A stretch of 38,144 bases of DNA. It comes from Psychromonas sp. B3M02 (GTDB lineage Bacteria > Pseudomonadota > Gammaproteobacteria > Enterobacterales > Psychromonadaceae). Shown piece after piece: positions 24,563 through 35,181 of the stretch (positions are counted from its first letter, which is position 1; every line of letters starts with the position of its first letter). Under the pieces are notes generated by a model, which was not told where the DNA came from, did no database searches, and saw only the letters and a list, made by a program, of their open reading frames with translations. The DNA is taken from contig NZ_QOCB01000079.1 of assembly GCF_003318165.1 (NCBI RefSeq), positions 1 through 38,144 on the forward strand, read 5' to 3'. Both the position numbers and the translations under genes were made by a program.

Positions 24563-26056
24563 TTAACTAGGAAAAGCGAAACTCGCTCCTTCCCTTACGC
24601 CACTTGATGGCCAACGCTGTGTAATGGTTTTACGTTTAGTGTAGAACTTAACACCATCTGGGCCGTAGGCACTTAAATCACCAAACAGTGAACGTTTCCA
24701 ACCACCAAAACTATGGTAAGCAACCGGCACCGGTAATGGCACGTTAATGCCAACCATACCCACTTCAATATTATCTGAGAAATAACGCGCGGCTTCACCA
24801 TCACGGGTGAAGATACAAGTGCCATTGCCATATTCATGGTCATTGATTAACTGCATCGCCTGATCCATAGATTCAACGCGCATCACTTGAAGTACAGGGC
24901 CAAAAATTTCAGCTTTGTAACTGTCCATCTCTGCTTTAACGTTATCAATCAAGGTTGCGCCAACAAAGTAGCCATTTTCATAACCTACAACGCTTATGTC
25001 ACGGCCATCAACAACAATACTTGCACCATCGGCTTCAGCGCTATCAATGTAACCCACTACTTTCTGCTGATGTTGCTTGGTAATAACAGGGCCAAAATCG
25101 TTATAGGTATTATCAAAGACACCGACTTTTAAGCTCTGCATGGCGACGGTCATTTTTTCAATCAATGCATCAGCGGCTTGATCACCTACGGCGACAACCA
25201 CAGATAACGCCATACAACGTTCACCAGAGGAACCAAAAGCTGCACCTAATAGTTGATTAACTGCATTGTCCATATCGGCATCGGGCATAATAATCGCGTG
25301 ATTTTTTGCACCACCTAATGCTTGGCAACGTTTACCGCTTGCAGTTGCTTTTGTATAAATATGCTCAGCAATTGGGGTAGAGCCAACAAAACTCACCGCT
25401 TTTACACGTTTATCTTCGAGAATGGCATCAACAGCTTGTTTATCACCATTTACTACATTTAACACACCCTTAGGTAAGCCGGCTTGTTGTAATAACTGCG
25501 CTAAAAATAAAGGTGCACTTGGGTTTCTTTCAGAAGGTTTTAGAATAAAACAGTTACCACACACGATCGCCAATGGAAACATCCACATCGGTACCATTGC
25601 TGGGAAGTTAAAAGGTGTGATCCCAGCCACGACACCAATTGATTGCATTTCACTCCAGGAATCAACATTCGGTCCTGCATTTTTGCTGTACTCCCCTTTT
25701 AACAATTCGGGAGCACCACAAGCATATTCAACGTTCTCAATACCACGTTGTAACTCGCCCGCTGCGTCATGCAAAATTTTACCGTGCTCTTTACCTAAAA
25801 GATGACAAATTTTATCGCGGTTTTCTTCTAATAACTCTTTAAAACGAAACATAATACGAGCACGTTTTAAAGGTGGTGTATTACGCCATTCAGGAAAAGC
25901 TTGTTGTGCCGATGCGATCGCCGCCTCCACGGTTTCTTTAGACGCTAATGCAACTTGTGTGGCAACTTCCCCTAATGCTGGGTCAAATACATCCTGTGTT
26001 CGGCTATTATCTTCTATTACTTCACCATCAATAAAATGGCCTACTACTTGTGTCAT
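24563..26056 (-). CDS. mmsA: (Methyl)malonate-semialdehyde dehydrogenase, CoA-acylating
   Basis: A 497-residue aldehyde dehydrogenase of the MMSDH class, which converts malonate or methylmalonate semialdehyde with CoA and NAD+ to acetyl-CoA or propionyl-CoA plus CO2. Seen: GVVAGITPFNFPAMVPMWM, the NAD-binding FILKPSERNPSAP, VSFVGSTPIAEHIY, catalytic Cys281 in SSGERCMALS, and EIFGPVLQVMRV. The GERCMA context is diagnostic of the CoA-dependent family. GGAG lies six bases before the ATG at 26056. It is the last gene of the preT-preA-aminotransferase-mmsA operon and takes the semialdehyde produced by the preceding enzyme, completing uracil and thymine breakdown. Confidence 0.94.
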   Translation of the reverse strand: MTQVVGHFIDGEVIEDNSRTQDVFDPALGEVATQVALASKETVEAAIASAQQAFPEWRNTPPLKRARIMFRFKELLEENRDKICHLLGKEHGKILHDAAGELQRGIENVEYACGAPELLKGEYSKNAGPNVDSWSEMQSIGVVAGITPFNFPAMVPMWMFPLAIVCGNCFILKPSERNPSAPLFLAQLLQQAGLPKGVLNVVNGDKQAVDAILEDKRVKAVSFVGSTPIAEHIYTKATASGKRCQALGGAKNHAIIMPDADMDNAVNQLLGAAFGSSGERCMALSVVVAVGDQAADALIEKMTVAMQSLKVGVFDNTYNDFGPVITKQHQQKVVGYIDSAEADGASIVVDGRDISVVGYENGYFVGATLIDNVKAEMDSYKAEIFGPVLQVMRVESMDQAMQLINDHEYGNGTCIFTRDGEAARYFSDNIEVGMVGINVPLPVPVAYHSFGGWKRSLFGDLSAYGPDGVKFYTKRKTITQRWPSSGVREGASFAFPS

Positions 26057-26094
26057 AACAATCTCCATGTGGTATTACCACGTTATTAGTTTTT

Positions 26095-27432
26095 TTAAGC
26101 TATTTCGTTGAAAGTTTCACCTAACGCATTAATTAAGGAATCGATTTCAGCCTTCTCAGTGGTGAAAGGCAAACCTAGTTGAACAGTCGCGCCACCATAT
26201 CTAATGAAAAAACCTTTCTGCCACATTTTCATGCCAATTTGATAAGGTCTTAATGCAGGGTCACCATTGTTTGGCGCAATAGTAAAACCTGCGGCAAAAC
26301 CATAATTGCGAATATCAACAATATGCTTACAGCCTTTTAAACTGTGTACCGCTTGCTGAAAGTAATCGCTCATTGCTTTCACTCTTTCCGGTAATTTCTC
26401 TTGCTGTAAAAGATCTAATGTCGCCAAACCCGCCGCACAAGCAACGGGATGTGCTGAGTAGGTATAACCATGTGGAAACTCAATCATATGGTCGCCACCG
26501 CTATTATCCATATAGGTATCGTAAATCTCTTGTTTAGCCACCACTGCCCCCATCGGAATAGCACCGTTAGTGACCTGTTTAGCAATATTGATCATATCTG
26601 GTACAACGCCAAAAGCTTCTGCACCGGTTTTTGCGCCCATTCGACCAAAACTACAAATGACTTCATCAAATATCAGTAGAATATTATTATCGGTACAAAT
26701 TTCGCGAAGACGATCTAAGTATCCAACAGGAGGTGGAATCACCCCCGCAGACCCAGATAATGGCTCGACAATAACCGCAGCGATGTTTGACGCATCATGT
26801 AATGCGATAATATCTAACAGCTCTTCCGCTAGTACTTTCCCATGCTCAGGTTGTCCCTGGCTAAATAGGTTTTCAGGCAATAGGGTATGACGCAGATGAT
26901 CCGCTTCCACCGCAGGCCCAAACATGGCGCGATTACCACCAATGCCGCCCACAGAGATACCACCGAAATTACTGCCGTGATAACCTAAACCACGACCTAT
27001 CAATTTGGTTTTTGTCGCTTGCCCTTTTTTACGCCAGTAGCCACGTGCCATCTTTAATGAGGTTTCAGCGGCTTCAGAACCAGATCCGGTATAAAACACG
27101 CGATTTAAACCTTGCGGCATAAACTCAGTAATTTTTTCGGCTAGTTGAAATGACTTCTCATGGCCAAACTGAAAACCTGGTGAGTAATCAAGGGTATTAA
27201 GTTGCTGACTCACTGCCTCAGTAATTTCCGGTCGACAATGTCCCAACCCTGTACACCAAAGACCAGATAATCCATCAAAAATTTTACGCCCTGCATCATC
27301 AGTAAAATAGCGCCCGGCTGCGGATGCTATGATTCTTGGGTCTTTTTTGAATTCACGGTTTGCGGAATAAGGCATCCAATGCGCATCTAATTGCGACTGT
27401 GTCAGACTATGGTTAACCTGTTTTTTATTCAT
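26095..27432 (-). CDS. Omega-amino acid:pyruvate aminotransferase (beta-alanine type)
   Basis: A 445-residue PLP class III aminotransferase. Asp256 (LLIFDEVIC) and Lys285 (INIAKQVTNGAIPMG) are the cofactor-binding aspartate and the Schiff-base lysine. GSGSEAAETSLKMAR binds the PLP phosphate. The N-terminal LDAHWMPYSANREFKKDPR and YHGSNFGGISVGGI are typical of beta-alanine--pyruvate transaminases. In this operon it should convert beta-alanine (from uracil) or beta-aminoisobutyrate (from thymine) to the semialdehyde used by MmsA 38 bases downstream. The substrate comes from family and context, not from a test. Confidence 0.92.
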   Translation of the reverse strand: MNKKQVNHSLTQSQLDAHWMPYSANREFKKDPRIIASAAGRYFTDDAGRKIFDGLSGLWCTGLGHCRPEITEAVSQQLNTLDYSPGFQFGHEKSFQLAEKITEFMPQGLNRVFYTGSGSEAAETSLKMARGYWRKKGQATKTKLIGRGLGYHGSNFGGISVGGIGGNRAMFGPAVEADHLRHTLLPENLFSQGQPEHGKVLAEELLDIIALHDASNIAAVIVEPLSGSAGVIPPPVGYLDRLREICTDNNILLIFDEVICSFGRMGAKTGAEAFGVVPDMINIAKQVTNGAIPMGAVVAKQEIYDTYMDNSGGDHMIEFPHGYTYSAHPVACAAGLATLDLLQQEKLPERVKAMSDYFQQAVHSLKGCKHIVDIRNYGFAAGFTIAPNNGDPALRPYQIGMKMWQKGFFIRYGGATVQLGLPFTTEKAEIDSLINALGETFNEIA

Positions 27433-27464
27433 AATTTACCTCAAAAAATAGATGACATGAGCCG

Positions 27465-28739
27465 TTATACTTCTTCACGATGCGGATTACGTTCATCTTG
27501 CATCCAGTTCATATATGGCTGCCCTTTTGAACGCTCATCCATAGTGATACAGTCATCAACCGGGCAAGTAATTTCACAGAGATTACAACCCACACAGTTA
27601 TCATCGATAATGCCAAAACTATTAGTACCATCTTCATTTGCAGTCACTTCGATAGCTTGATGTGAGGTATCTTCACAGGCTTGGTAACAACGACCACAAC
27701 CAATACATTTATCTTCATCGATGGTAGCCACCACCTTGTAGTTCATATTGAGCTTTTTCCAATCCGTTGTATTCGGAACTGCTAATCCTTTAAAGGCTTC
27801 AATATTTTCGTAGCCTTTACTGTCCATCCAGTTTGATAAACCTTCTTTCATCTCTGTGACAATGTTAAACCCGTAAATCATCGCCGCAGTACAAACTTGT
27901 ACAGAGCCAGCGCCTAAGGAGATAAACTCAGCAGCATCACGCCAATTACCAATGCCGCCTATGCCTGAAATCGGTAAACCAGCGGTTTCAGGGTCACGAG
28001 CAATTTCACCCACCATATTCAGCGCAATCGGTTTAACGGCAGGACCACAGTAACCACCGTGTGTACTTTTTCCGTCTACAATTGGTCGAGCAGCCATCGC
28101 ATCAAGGTCAATACTGGTAATAGAGTTGATGGTATTAATTAACGACACCGCATCGGCCCCTCCACTTTTAGCGGCACGCGCTGGGAACCTTACATCGGTA
28201 ATATTGGGCGTTAACTTAACAATGACCGGCATTTTACTGTGCTCTTTACACCAACGAGTGACCATCTCAACATACTCAGGTACTTGGCCAACAGCAGCCC
28301 CCATGCCGCGTTCAGGCATGCCATGAGGACAACCGAAGTTAAGTTCAATACCATCAGCGCCAGTTGCTTCTACTTGTTTTAAAATAGTTTTCCAAATCTG
28401 TTCCTCACAAGGCATCATTAACGACACCACTAAGGCACGGTCAGGCCAGCTTTTTTTCACCGCTTCAATTTCTCGCAAGTTAATCTCTAAACTACGGTCA
28501 GTGATTAATTCAATATTGTTAAAACCAGACACCTCACCATTGTGGTCATACAGTGCAGAATAACGAGATGAAACATTGACCGCAGCAGGGTCTTCACCTA
28601 AGGTTTTCCAAACTACCCCTCCCCAACCCGCTTCAAAAGCACGCTCAACGTTATAGGCTTTGTCTGTTGGTGGCGCTGAAGCTAGCCAAAATGGATTGGG
28701 TGCTTTAATACCTACAAAATCAATTGATAAATCAGCCAT
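27465..28739 (-). CDS. preA: NAD-dependent dihydropyrimidine dehydrogenase, catalytic subunit PreA
   Basis: A 424-residue flavin and iron-sulfur subunit that reduces uracil and thymine to the 5,6-dihydro forms. The FMN barrel (about 1-310) contains ELNFGCPHGMPERGMG, where Asn134 and catalytic Cys137 correspond to Asn668 and Cys671 of mammalian DPD. The C-terminus holds two 4Fe-4S motifs, CIGCGRCYQAC (about 342-352) and CVGCNLCEITCPVD (about 375-388). The start codon is one base after the preT stop, so the two subunits are translationally coupled. E. coli PreA is 411 residues, so the length is normal. Confidence 0.95.
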   Translation of the reverse strand: MADLSIDFVGIKAPNPFWLASAPPTDKAYNVERAFEAGWGGVVWKTLGEDPAAVNVSSRYSALYDHNGEVSGFNNIELITDRSLEINLREIEAVKKSWPDRALVVSLMMPCEEQIWKTILKQVEATGADGIELNFGCPHGMPERGMGAAVGQVPEYVEMVTRWCKEHSKMPVIVKLTPNITDVRFPARAAKSGGADAVSLINTINSITSIDLDAMAARPIVDGKSTHGGYCGPAVKPIALNMVGEIARDPETAGLPISGIGGIGNWRDAAEFISLGAGSVQVCTAAMIYGFNIVTEMKEGLSNWMDSKGYENIEAFKGLAVPNTTDWKKLNMNYKVVATIDEDKCIGCGRCYQACEDTSHQAIEVTANEDGTNSFGIIDDNCVGCNLCEITCPVDDCITMDERSKGQPYMNWMQDERNPHREEV

Positions 28740-28740
28740 G

Positions 28741-30093
28741 TTATTTCTCCTCAGATGAAGTTAGTTCTTGATGAATGGCTAATGCCGCTAGTTTGCCCTG
28801 TTGCACTGCTTCAACAGTTAAGTCTTGCCCTACACCCGTGCAATCTCCACCTGCAAACACACCTTCAATACTGGTTAATTGGTTATGAAATGTAGCGACT
28901 TTACCGTTACTAATAGTAGGAATAAGTTGTTCGGTTTGTGGGTATGCCATTTTTTGACCAACGGCTTTAAACACAGCACTACAAGGCACTTCAAACTGCT
29001 CTCCAGTGCTTTTTAGCTTGTCTTGATCGAGGTAGGTTTTACTAAAGGTCATTGACCTTAATTTACCCTGTTCATCAAGGTTAATTTTTTCTGGCTGACT
29101 CCATGTTTTAATACGAACTTGATGGTTTTTAGCTATTTGCTGTTCATGGCCGGTAGCGCTCATTTGTGCTTCACCACGGCGATAAACTAAGGTGACCTCT
29201 TCAGTACCTAAACGCTTTAATTGACAAGCGATATCAATGGCGGTGTTACCTGCACCAATCACTATTGCGCTGTCTTTTGGGATATCCAGTTGGTCAATAT
29301 CAGTGGCTTGACGCAACTCTTTAATGAAATCAACTGAATTTAATACTGAATCGTTATCTTCATGTTCTAAATACAGTGATGAAGTGTCTTGTAAACCAAT
29401 GCTGAGGAACACCGAATCAAACTCTTCCTTAAGTGTTGATAGGCTAATATCTTTACCGAGCGCGCGATCATAGTGCACCGTAATACCACCGATACTTAAG
29501 ATAAAGTCGACCTCTTCCTGAGCAAAATTTTCGGTTAACTTGTATTTAGCGATACCATATTCATTTAAACCACCCGCTTTTGGCTGTGCTTCAAATACTT
29601 CCACCTCATGACCTAACAGTGCTAGACGATGTGCACAACTTAACCCAGCAGGGCCAGCACCTACCACAGCAATTTTTTTACCTGTGTTTTCTGCACGTTC
29701 AAAGGGATGCCCTTCAAATTCCGCATTATCCGTTGCGTGACGTTGTAATAAACCAATTTTTACAGGCGCTTTTTCAGCTTCATGATTACGCACACAAGCT
29801 TGCTCACAGAGAATTTCAGTAGGACAAACACGTGCACAACTGCCCCCCATAATATTTTCTTTATAGATAGTTTTAGCAGCACCGGTTAAATCATCGGCAT
29901 GAATACTAGCGATAAAGCTAGGAATATTAATTTTAGATGGGCATGCCTTAATACAAGGTGCGTCATAACAATAATAACAACGTGAACTTTCGATACCTGC
30001 CTGACGCGCACTTAAGGCTGGATTGATGTCCTTAAACATTTGGTCTAATGCTAATTGTTGCTGTGAATAGTTTACTGAATTGTCCATATTCAT
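28741..30093 (-). CDS. preT: Dihydropyrimidine dehydrogenase, electron-input subunit PreT
   Basis: A 450-residue FAD and NAD(P)H subunit that passes electrons to PreA. An N-terminal GltD-like helical domain with two 4Fe-4S cysteine sets, CYYCYDAPCIKACP and CARVCPTEILCEQAC, precedes the FAD motif VVGAGPAGLSCAHRLALLG and the NAD(P) motif VIGAGNTAIDIACQL. GGDCTGVGQDLTVEAV near the C-terminus closes the FAD site. GAGG upstream allows a start at GTG 30096, ATG 30093 or ATG 30087. I chose 30093. It is the first gene of the four-gene catabolic operon and is preceded by two RutR-like operators. Confidence 0.94.
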   Translation of the reverse strand: MNMDNSVNYSQQQLALDQMFKDINPALSARQAGIESSRCYYCYDAPCIKACPSKINIPSFIASIHADDLTGAAKTIYKENIMGGSCARVCPTEILCEQACVRNHEAEKAPVKIGLLQRHATDNAEFEGHPFERAENTGKKIAVVGAGPAGLSCAHRLALLGHEVEVFEAQPKAGGLNEYGIAKYKLTENFAQEEVDFILSIGGITVHYDRALGKDISLSTLKEEFDSVFLSIGLQDTSSLYLEHEDNDSVLNSVDFIKELRQATDIDQLDIPKDSAIVIGAGNTAIDIACQLKRLGTEEVTLVYRRGEAQMSATGHEQQIAKNHQVRIKTWSQPEKINLDEQGKLRSMTFSKTYLDQDKLKSTGEQFEVPCSAVFKAVGQKMAYPQTEQLIPTISNGKVATFHNQLTSIEGVFAGGDCTGVGQDLTVEAVQQGKLAALAIHQELTSSEEK

Positions 30094-30142
30094 CACTATA
30101 ACCTCTCCTATTTATAATTAATGTTGCACTATCTTTTTATGA

Positions 30143-30158
30143 TTGACCCTTTGGACAA
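30143..30158. promoter_or_regulatory. RutR-like operator, site A
   Basis: TTGACCCTTTGGACAA. It matches 12 of the 14 fixed bases of the E. coli RutR consensus TTGACCANNTGGTCAA, as recalled. It is 50 bases before the preT start. Confidence 0.65.
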
Positions 30159-30179
30159 TGCAAACAACAAGCCAACTAC

Positions 30180-30195
30180 CTGACCACAGAGTCAA
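30180..30195. promoter_or_regulatory. RutR-like operator, site B
   Basis: CTGACCACAGAGTCAA, 11 of 14 fixed bases of the RutR consensus, followed by CAAGTTAGA. A similar CAAG tail follows site C. The upstream CAAGCCAAC is shared with site D. Confidence 0.6.
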
Positions 30196-30383
30196 CAAGT
30201 TAGATTAAAAAACGAACATGAGGCTAAGCGATTGTTTTGCTTAGTATAAAAATTAAGCTTATATTAAACGCTGAGATCGCTTATAAGTCTTTAAATAGTA
30301 ATCACTTCGATCTAAGATATGAATGTGGAGTAATGCTGCACCATGACAAGGCTGTTGCGATAAAACAGTGCGGAGAATGATTA

Positions 30384-31034
30384 ATGACTGACACTAAGAA
30401 AAGTGTAATAAAACGCCGAAAATCAGCTGATATTCGTAAAGGTAACCTACAGTTAATTTTAACCGTAGCAGAACAGCGCTTTGCTGAATTTGGCTATAAT
30501 GGCACCACTATCTCTTCTATTGCCGAACAAGCGAACCTGCCAAAATCGAATATTCTCTATTATTTCAAAACTAAAGAGGTGCTTTATAAAGAAGTACTTA
30601 GCCAAATTTTAAAGATTTGGTTGGTGGATATGGAAGAGATGACCGCAGATCAGCATCCTAAAGAGGCGCTCAGACAGTATATTCTGCTTAAGGTAAGACA
30701 ATCTAAAGATCACTCCAATGCCTCTCGTATCTTTGCTTCTGAGCTACTACATGGCGCGCCATTTTTAAAAGAAAAGCTACAAACCGACTTAAAAGTACAG
30801 TTTATTAGCACCTGCCAAGTGATTCGTGAGTGGATCGCCAAGCAATGGATGAACCCAATTAGCCCAGAACATTTACTGTTTATGATCTGGTCATCAACAC
30901 AAGCCTATGCCGACTATGGATTACAAAGTAGTATTTTGATGGGTAAAGCGGAGTTAGATGATGATGATTTTGAAACGGGTGCAGAACTGATCACGCAAAT
31001 AGTATTAAGAGGATGTGGTATTAAACAACTATAA
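30384..31034 (+). CDS. rutR: TetR-family regulator, RutR-like
   Basis: A 216-residue repressor close in length to E. coli RutR (212). The helix-turn-helix is TTISSIAEQANLPKSNILYYF (split: TTISSIAEQANLPKS, NILYYF), and NILYYFKTKEVLYKEVLSQ lines up with NLLYYFPSKEALYIAVLRQ of RutR. The C-terminal domain keeps RIFASELLHGAP and HLLFMIWSSTQAYADY, the ligand-pocket segments of the RutR (YcdC) family, which bind uracil or thymine. GGAG lies eight bases before the ATG. It sits between the two divergently organised parts of the pyrimidine locus, beside four RutR-like operators, so it is almost certainly the local regulator. Confidence 0.88.
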   Translation: MTDTKKSVIKRRKSADIRKGNLQLILTVAEQRFAEFGYNGTTISSIAEQANLPKSNILYYFKTKEVLYKEVLSQILKIWLVDMEEMTADQHPKEALRQYILLKVRQSKDHSNASRIFASELLHGAPFLKEKLQTDLKVQFISTCQVIREWIAKQWMNPISPEHLLFMIWSSTQAYADYGLQSSILMGKAELDDDDFETGAELITQIVLRGCGIKQL

Positions 31035-31054
31035 CATGCCGATTTAAAATTTAT

Positions 31055-31099
31055 AACACATTGTAAATAAAGTATTTATCAACTTATTTACAATGTGTT
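31055..31099. terminator. Bidirectional terminator between rutR and the amidase gene
   Basis: A perfect 16-bp stem (31055-31070 with 31084-31099) and a 13-nt loop in the gap between converging genes. The AT-rich arms supply weak U-tracts on both sides. Confidence 0.75.
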
Positions 31100-31134
31100 T
31101 AAACGACTAATTAATTGCCTTTACTGAGTGTAAC

Positions 31135-32364
31135 CTAAACCACTTCAGCCATGGTCAGCATAGCATTCAACAGTACAGAACAGCCCCCTTCACACTCTTC
31201 CTGAGTGGTACTTTCAATTTCATTGTGACTAATTCCATCTAAACAGGGTGTAAAAATCATACTCGTCGGAGCAAAATCCGAAACATAACAAGCATCATGT
31301 CCAGCCCCCGCAATAATATCCATATGGCTATAACCTAAGTCGACCGTTGCTTGGCGTACTGCATTCACACAGTCTTCGTTAAAGTGAATAGGTTCGTAAT
31401 ACCAGAATGGGTCAAGTGCAATGGTTGGACCCGTTGCCTCTATCTCTTTAATCGCAGCTTTTAAGGCTTCATCCATTTTAGTTAGCTCTTCATCAATCGG
31501 ATGACGTAGGTCAATACTCATGGAGATCTCGCCTGGAATAGTATTTCGCGAGTTTGGCATCACTTGCATAAAGCCCACTGTGCCACAGCCTGGTGGATGC
31601 GCTTTGGCGATCTCTTCAACCTTTAACACCAGTTGCGAACTTGCAATTAATGCATCACTACGTAAATGCATAGGTGTGGTACCAGCATGAGATTCTCGCC
31701 CAGTTAACACTGCGTTATACCAACGTTGCCCTTGACCACCAGTCACTACGCCCACTTGTTTTTCTTCTGCTTCTAAATAAGGCCCTTGCTCAATATGTGT
31801 TTCAAAGAAAGCATGGAATTGACGACCAGTAACCGGCGTTTCACCCGCAAAACCAATGCGTTCAAGTTCATCACCTAAGCGCAAACCATCAACGTCTTTA
31901 GTGTCTAAAATCTCTTGCAGAGTAAAGCGACCAGAAACCACACCAGAGCCCATCATAGCAGGTGCAAAACGCGAACCTTCTTCATTTGTCCAGACTGAAA
32001 TTTCAATGGGGTGCTTAGTTTTAATGCCTTGATCGTTCATTGTACGCACCACTTCTAACCCAGCCAATACACCATATACACCATCAAACTTACCACCTGT
32101 CGGCTGGGTATCAAGGTGACTGCCTGTTCCCACTGGCGGTAAACTCATATCTTCACCAGGGCGAGTACACATAATATTACCGACTGCATCAACCTTTACA
32201 GTACAGCCCGCTTCTTCAGCCCATTTAATATATAATTCACGTCCTTGCTTATCTAAATCAGTCAATGCAAGACGACAACATCCGCCTTTCGCTGTGCCCC
32301 CTATTTTCGCCATTACCATTAAACTATCCCAGAGGCGATCACTATTAATTTTTAATGCTTCCAT
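31135..32364 (-). CDS. Beta-ureidopropionase / N-carbamoyl amino acid amidohydrolase (M20 family)
   Basis: A 409-residue Zn-dependent amidase of the M20/AmaB group, which hydrolyses N-carbamoyl-beta-alanine (or the isobutyrate) to beta-alanine, ammonia and CO2. Metal ligands are in GSHLDTQPTGGKFDGVYG, TNEEGSRF, ETHIEQGP and GAGHDACYVSD near the C-terminus. The dimerisation domain (about 205-320) carries GRESHAGTTPM. GGAG lies six bases before the ATG at 32364. The upstream TTG in the same frame is not needed. It is transcribed towards rutR and shares a divergent promoter region with hydA. The exact substrate is inferred from the pathway. Confidence 0.92.
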   Translation of the reverse strand: MEALKINSDRLWDSLMVMAKIGGTAKGGCCRLALTDLDKQGRELYIKWAEEAGCTVKVDAVGNIMCTRPGEDMSLPPVGTGSHLDTQPTGGKFDGVYGVLAGLEVVRTMNDQGIKTKHPIEISVWTNEEGSRFAPAMMGSGVVSGRFTLQEILDTKDVDGLRLGDELERIGFAGETPVTGRQFHAFFETHIEQGPYLEAEEKQVGVVTGGQGQRWYNAVLTGRESHAGTTPMHLRSDALIASSQLVLKVEEIAKAHPPGCGTVGFMQVMPNSRNTIPGEISMSIDLRHPIDEELTKMDEALKAAIKEIEATGPTIALDPFWYYEPIHFNEDCVNAVRQATVDLGYSHMDIIAGAGHDACYVSDFAPTSMIFTPCLDGISHNEIESTTQEECEGGCSVLLNAMLTMAEVV

Positions 32365-32437
32365 GTTTGACTCCAATACAAGTTGATTTAAACGACATTA
32401 CGCACATAACATAATTAATTTAGTACAATGCAAGATA

Positions 32438-32453
32438 CTGACCAACAGGACAA
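32438..32453. promoter_or_regulatory. RutR-like operator, site C
   Basis: CTGACCAACAGGACAA, 11 of 14 fixed bases of the RutR consensus, followed by CAAGTTT as at site B. It is 74 bases before the amidase start. Confidence 0.65.
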
Positions 32454-32678
32454 CAAGTTTAAAGTTTAATGACACCCCTTATATATAGCTACTTGCATAC
32501 ATTTAAAACAAATAGAATAGATATTAATCATTATCAGTACAATATTCATGCACCACTATGGTGAGCAAATGCCCTGATATTGAGCAAGGCTATTGCCTCC
32601 CTACTATTTACCAACCCCTTTAAAAATAGACTTTAATTGCCTATAAGTAAGTAACAGCGCCTATCAGAACAACAATTC

Positions 32679-32694
32679 CCGTCCAGTTGGTCAG
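32679..32694. promoter_or_regulatory. RutR-like operator, site D
   Basis: In reverse complement, CTGACCAACTGGACGG, 10 of 14 fixed bases of the consensus. The half CTGACCAAC is identical to site C. It is just before the possible hydA -35. Confidence 0.55.
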
Positions 32695-32735
32695 TTAGTT
32701 AGTTGTTGGCTTGTAAATTGCAAACCCTTTAATAA

Positions 32736-34271
<1,536 letters not shown>

Positions 34272-34301
34272 TAAAAATAACAAACAGATAAGTGAGGTTA
34301 T

Positions 34302-35153
34302 ATGCTAGCAACTGAAGAAGCAGCAATGGAATCTGCCCCCGAAGTAACTGAAAAGCCTGAAAAAGCTGAACAAACTAAGCGAGAAATGATCGCCATTGAT
34401 GATTTATCGCTTATTTTTCCCAGTAAAGATGGCGATGTACATGCGCTATCAAATATTAATTTAAGTATTAAAAGTGGTGATTTTGTCTCTTTTATCGGCC
34501 CTTCTGGGTGCGGTAAAACCACTTTACTGCGGGTTATAGCCGATTTAGAAAAAGCCACGTCAGGTGATTTAAAAGTCAATGGTACCGATGCACAGGATGC
34601 GCGTTTAAACCGCTTGTATGGTTACGTATTCCAAGCCGCCGCTTTATTACCTTGGCGTAATATCCAACAAAACTGCGCTTTACCTATGGAAATTTCAGGC
34701 TTATCACCTGCGCAACAAAATAAACAAATAGATAAGTATTTAAAAATGGTTGGATTACAAGACTTCCATAAGAAATTTCCATGGCAGCTATCAGGTGGAA
34801 TGCAACAACGCGCGTCTATTGCCCGCGCATTGTGTTTAAATCCAGATTTATTACTAATGGATGAACCCTTTGGTGCATTGGATGAAATAACCCGTGATCA
34901 CATGAACATTGAACTACTGCGAATTTGGAGTGAAACACAAAAAACGGTCGTTTTTGTAACCCACTCGATTGATGAAGCGGTTTTACTCTCCACTCATATT
35001 GTAGTGATGTCACCACGTCCCGGCCGTATCGTTAAAGTAATAGAGAGCCCATTACCTCGATTAAAAACCTTAGCGTTACGCGACGACCCAGCTTTTCATG
35101 CCTTAGCCAGCGAGATTCGTACTGCACTTGCTCACGAGCATGCTATCGATTAA
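34302..35153 (+). CDS. ABC importer ATP-binding protein, NitT/TauT (ThiZ-like) type
   Basis: A 283-residue ATPase with a charged 28-residue N-terminal extension. Walker A GPSGCGKTT (66-74), Q-loop VFQAAALLPWRN, signature LSGGMQQR, Walker B LLLMDEPFGALDE and the switch VTHSID are all intact. It energises the two permeases that follow. Such NitT/TauT-type ATPases serve importers of sulfonates, nitrate or thiamin pyrimidine precursors. Here the neighbours indicate a pyrimidine or related N-heterocycle. AGG lies just before the ATG. Confidence 0.93.
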   Translation: MLATEEAAMESAPEVTEKPEKAEQTKREMIAIDDLSLIFPSKDGDVHALSNINLSIKSGDFVSFIGPSGCGKTTLLRVIADLEKATSGDLKVNGTDAQDARLNRLYGYVFQAAALLPWRNIQQNCALPMEISGLSPAQQNKQIDKYLKMVGLQDFHKKFPWQLSGGMQQRASIARALCLNPDLLLMDEPFGALDEITRDHMNIELLRIWSETQKTVVFVTHSIDEAVLLSTHIVVMSPRPGRIVKVIESPLPRLKTLALRDDPAFHALASEIRTALAHEHAID

Positions 35154-35181
35154 TCATAACCGACTAAAGGATTAGACATTT

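Larger units (their letters stand above)
30097..30383. promoter_or_regulatory. Divergent preT-rutR promoter region
   Basis: A 287-bp region with two RutR-like 16-mers (30143-30158 and 30180-30195) and no gene. Both sites sit close to the preT start, so preT should be repressed most directly. Autoregulation of the regulator gene is possible. Confidence 0.6.
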
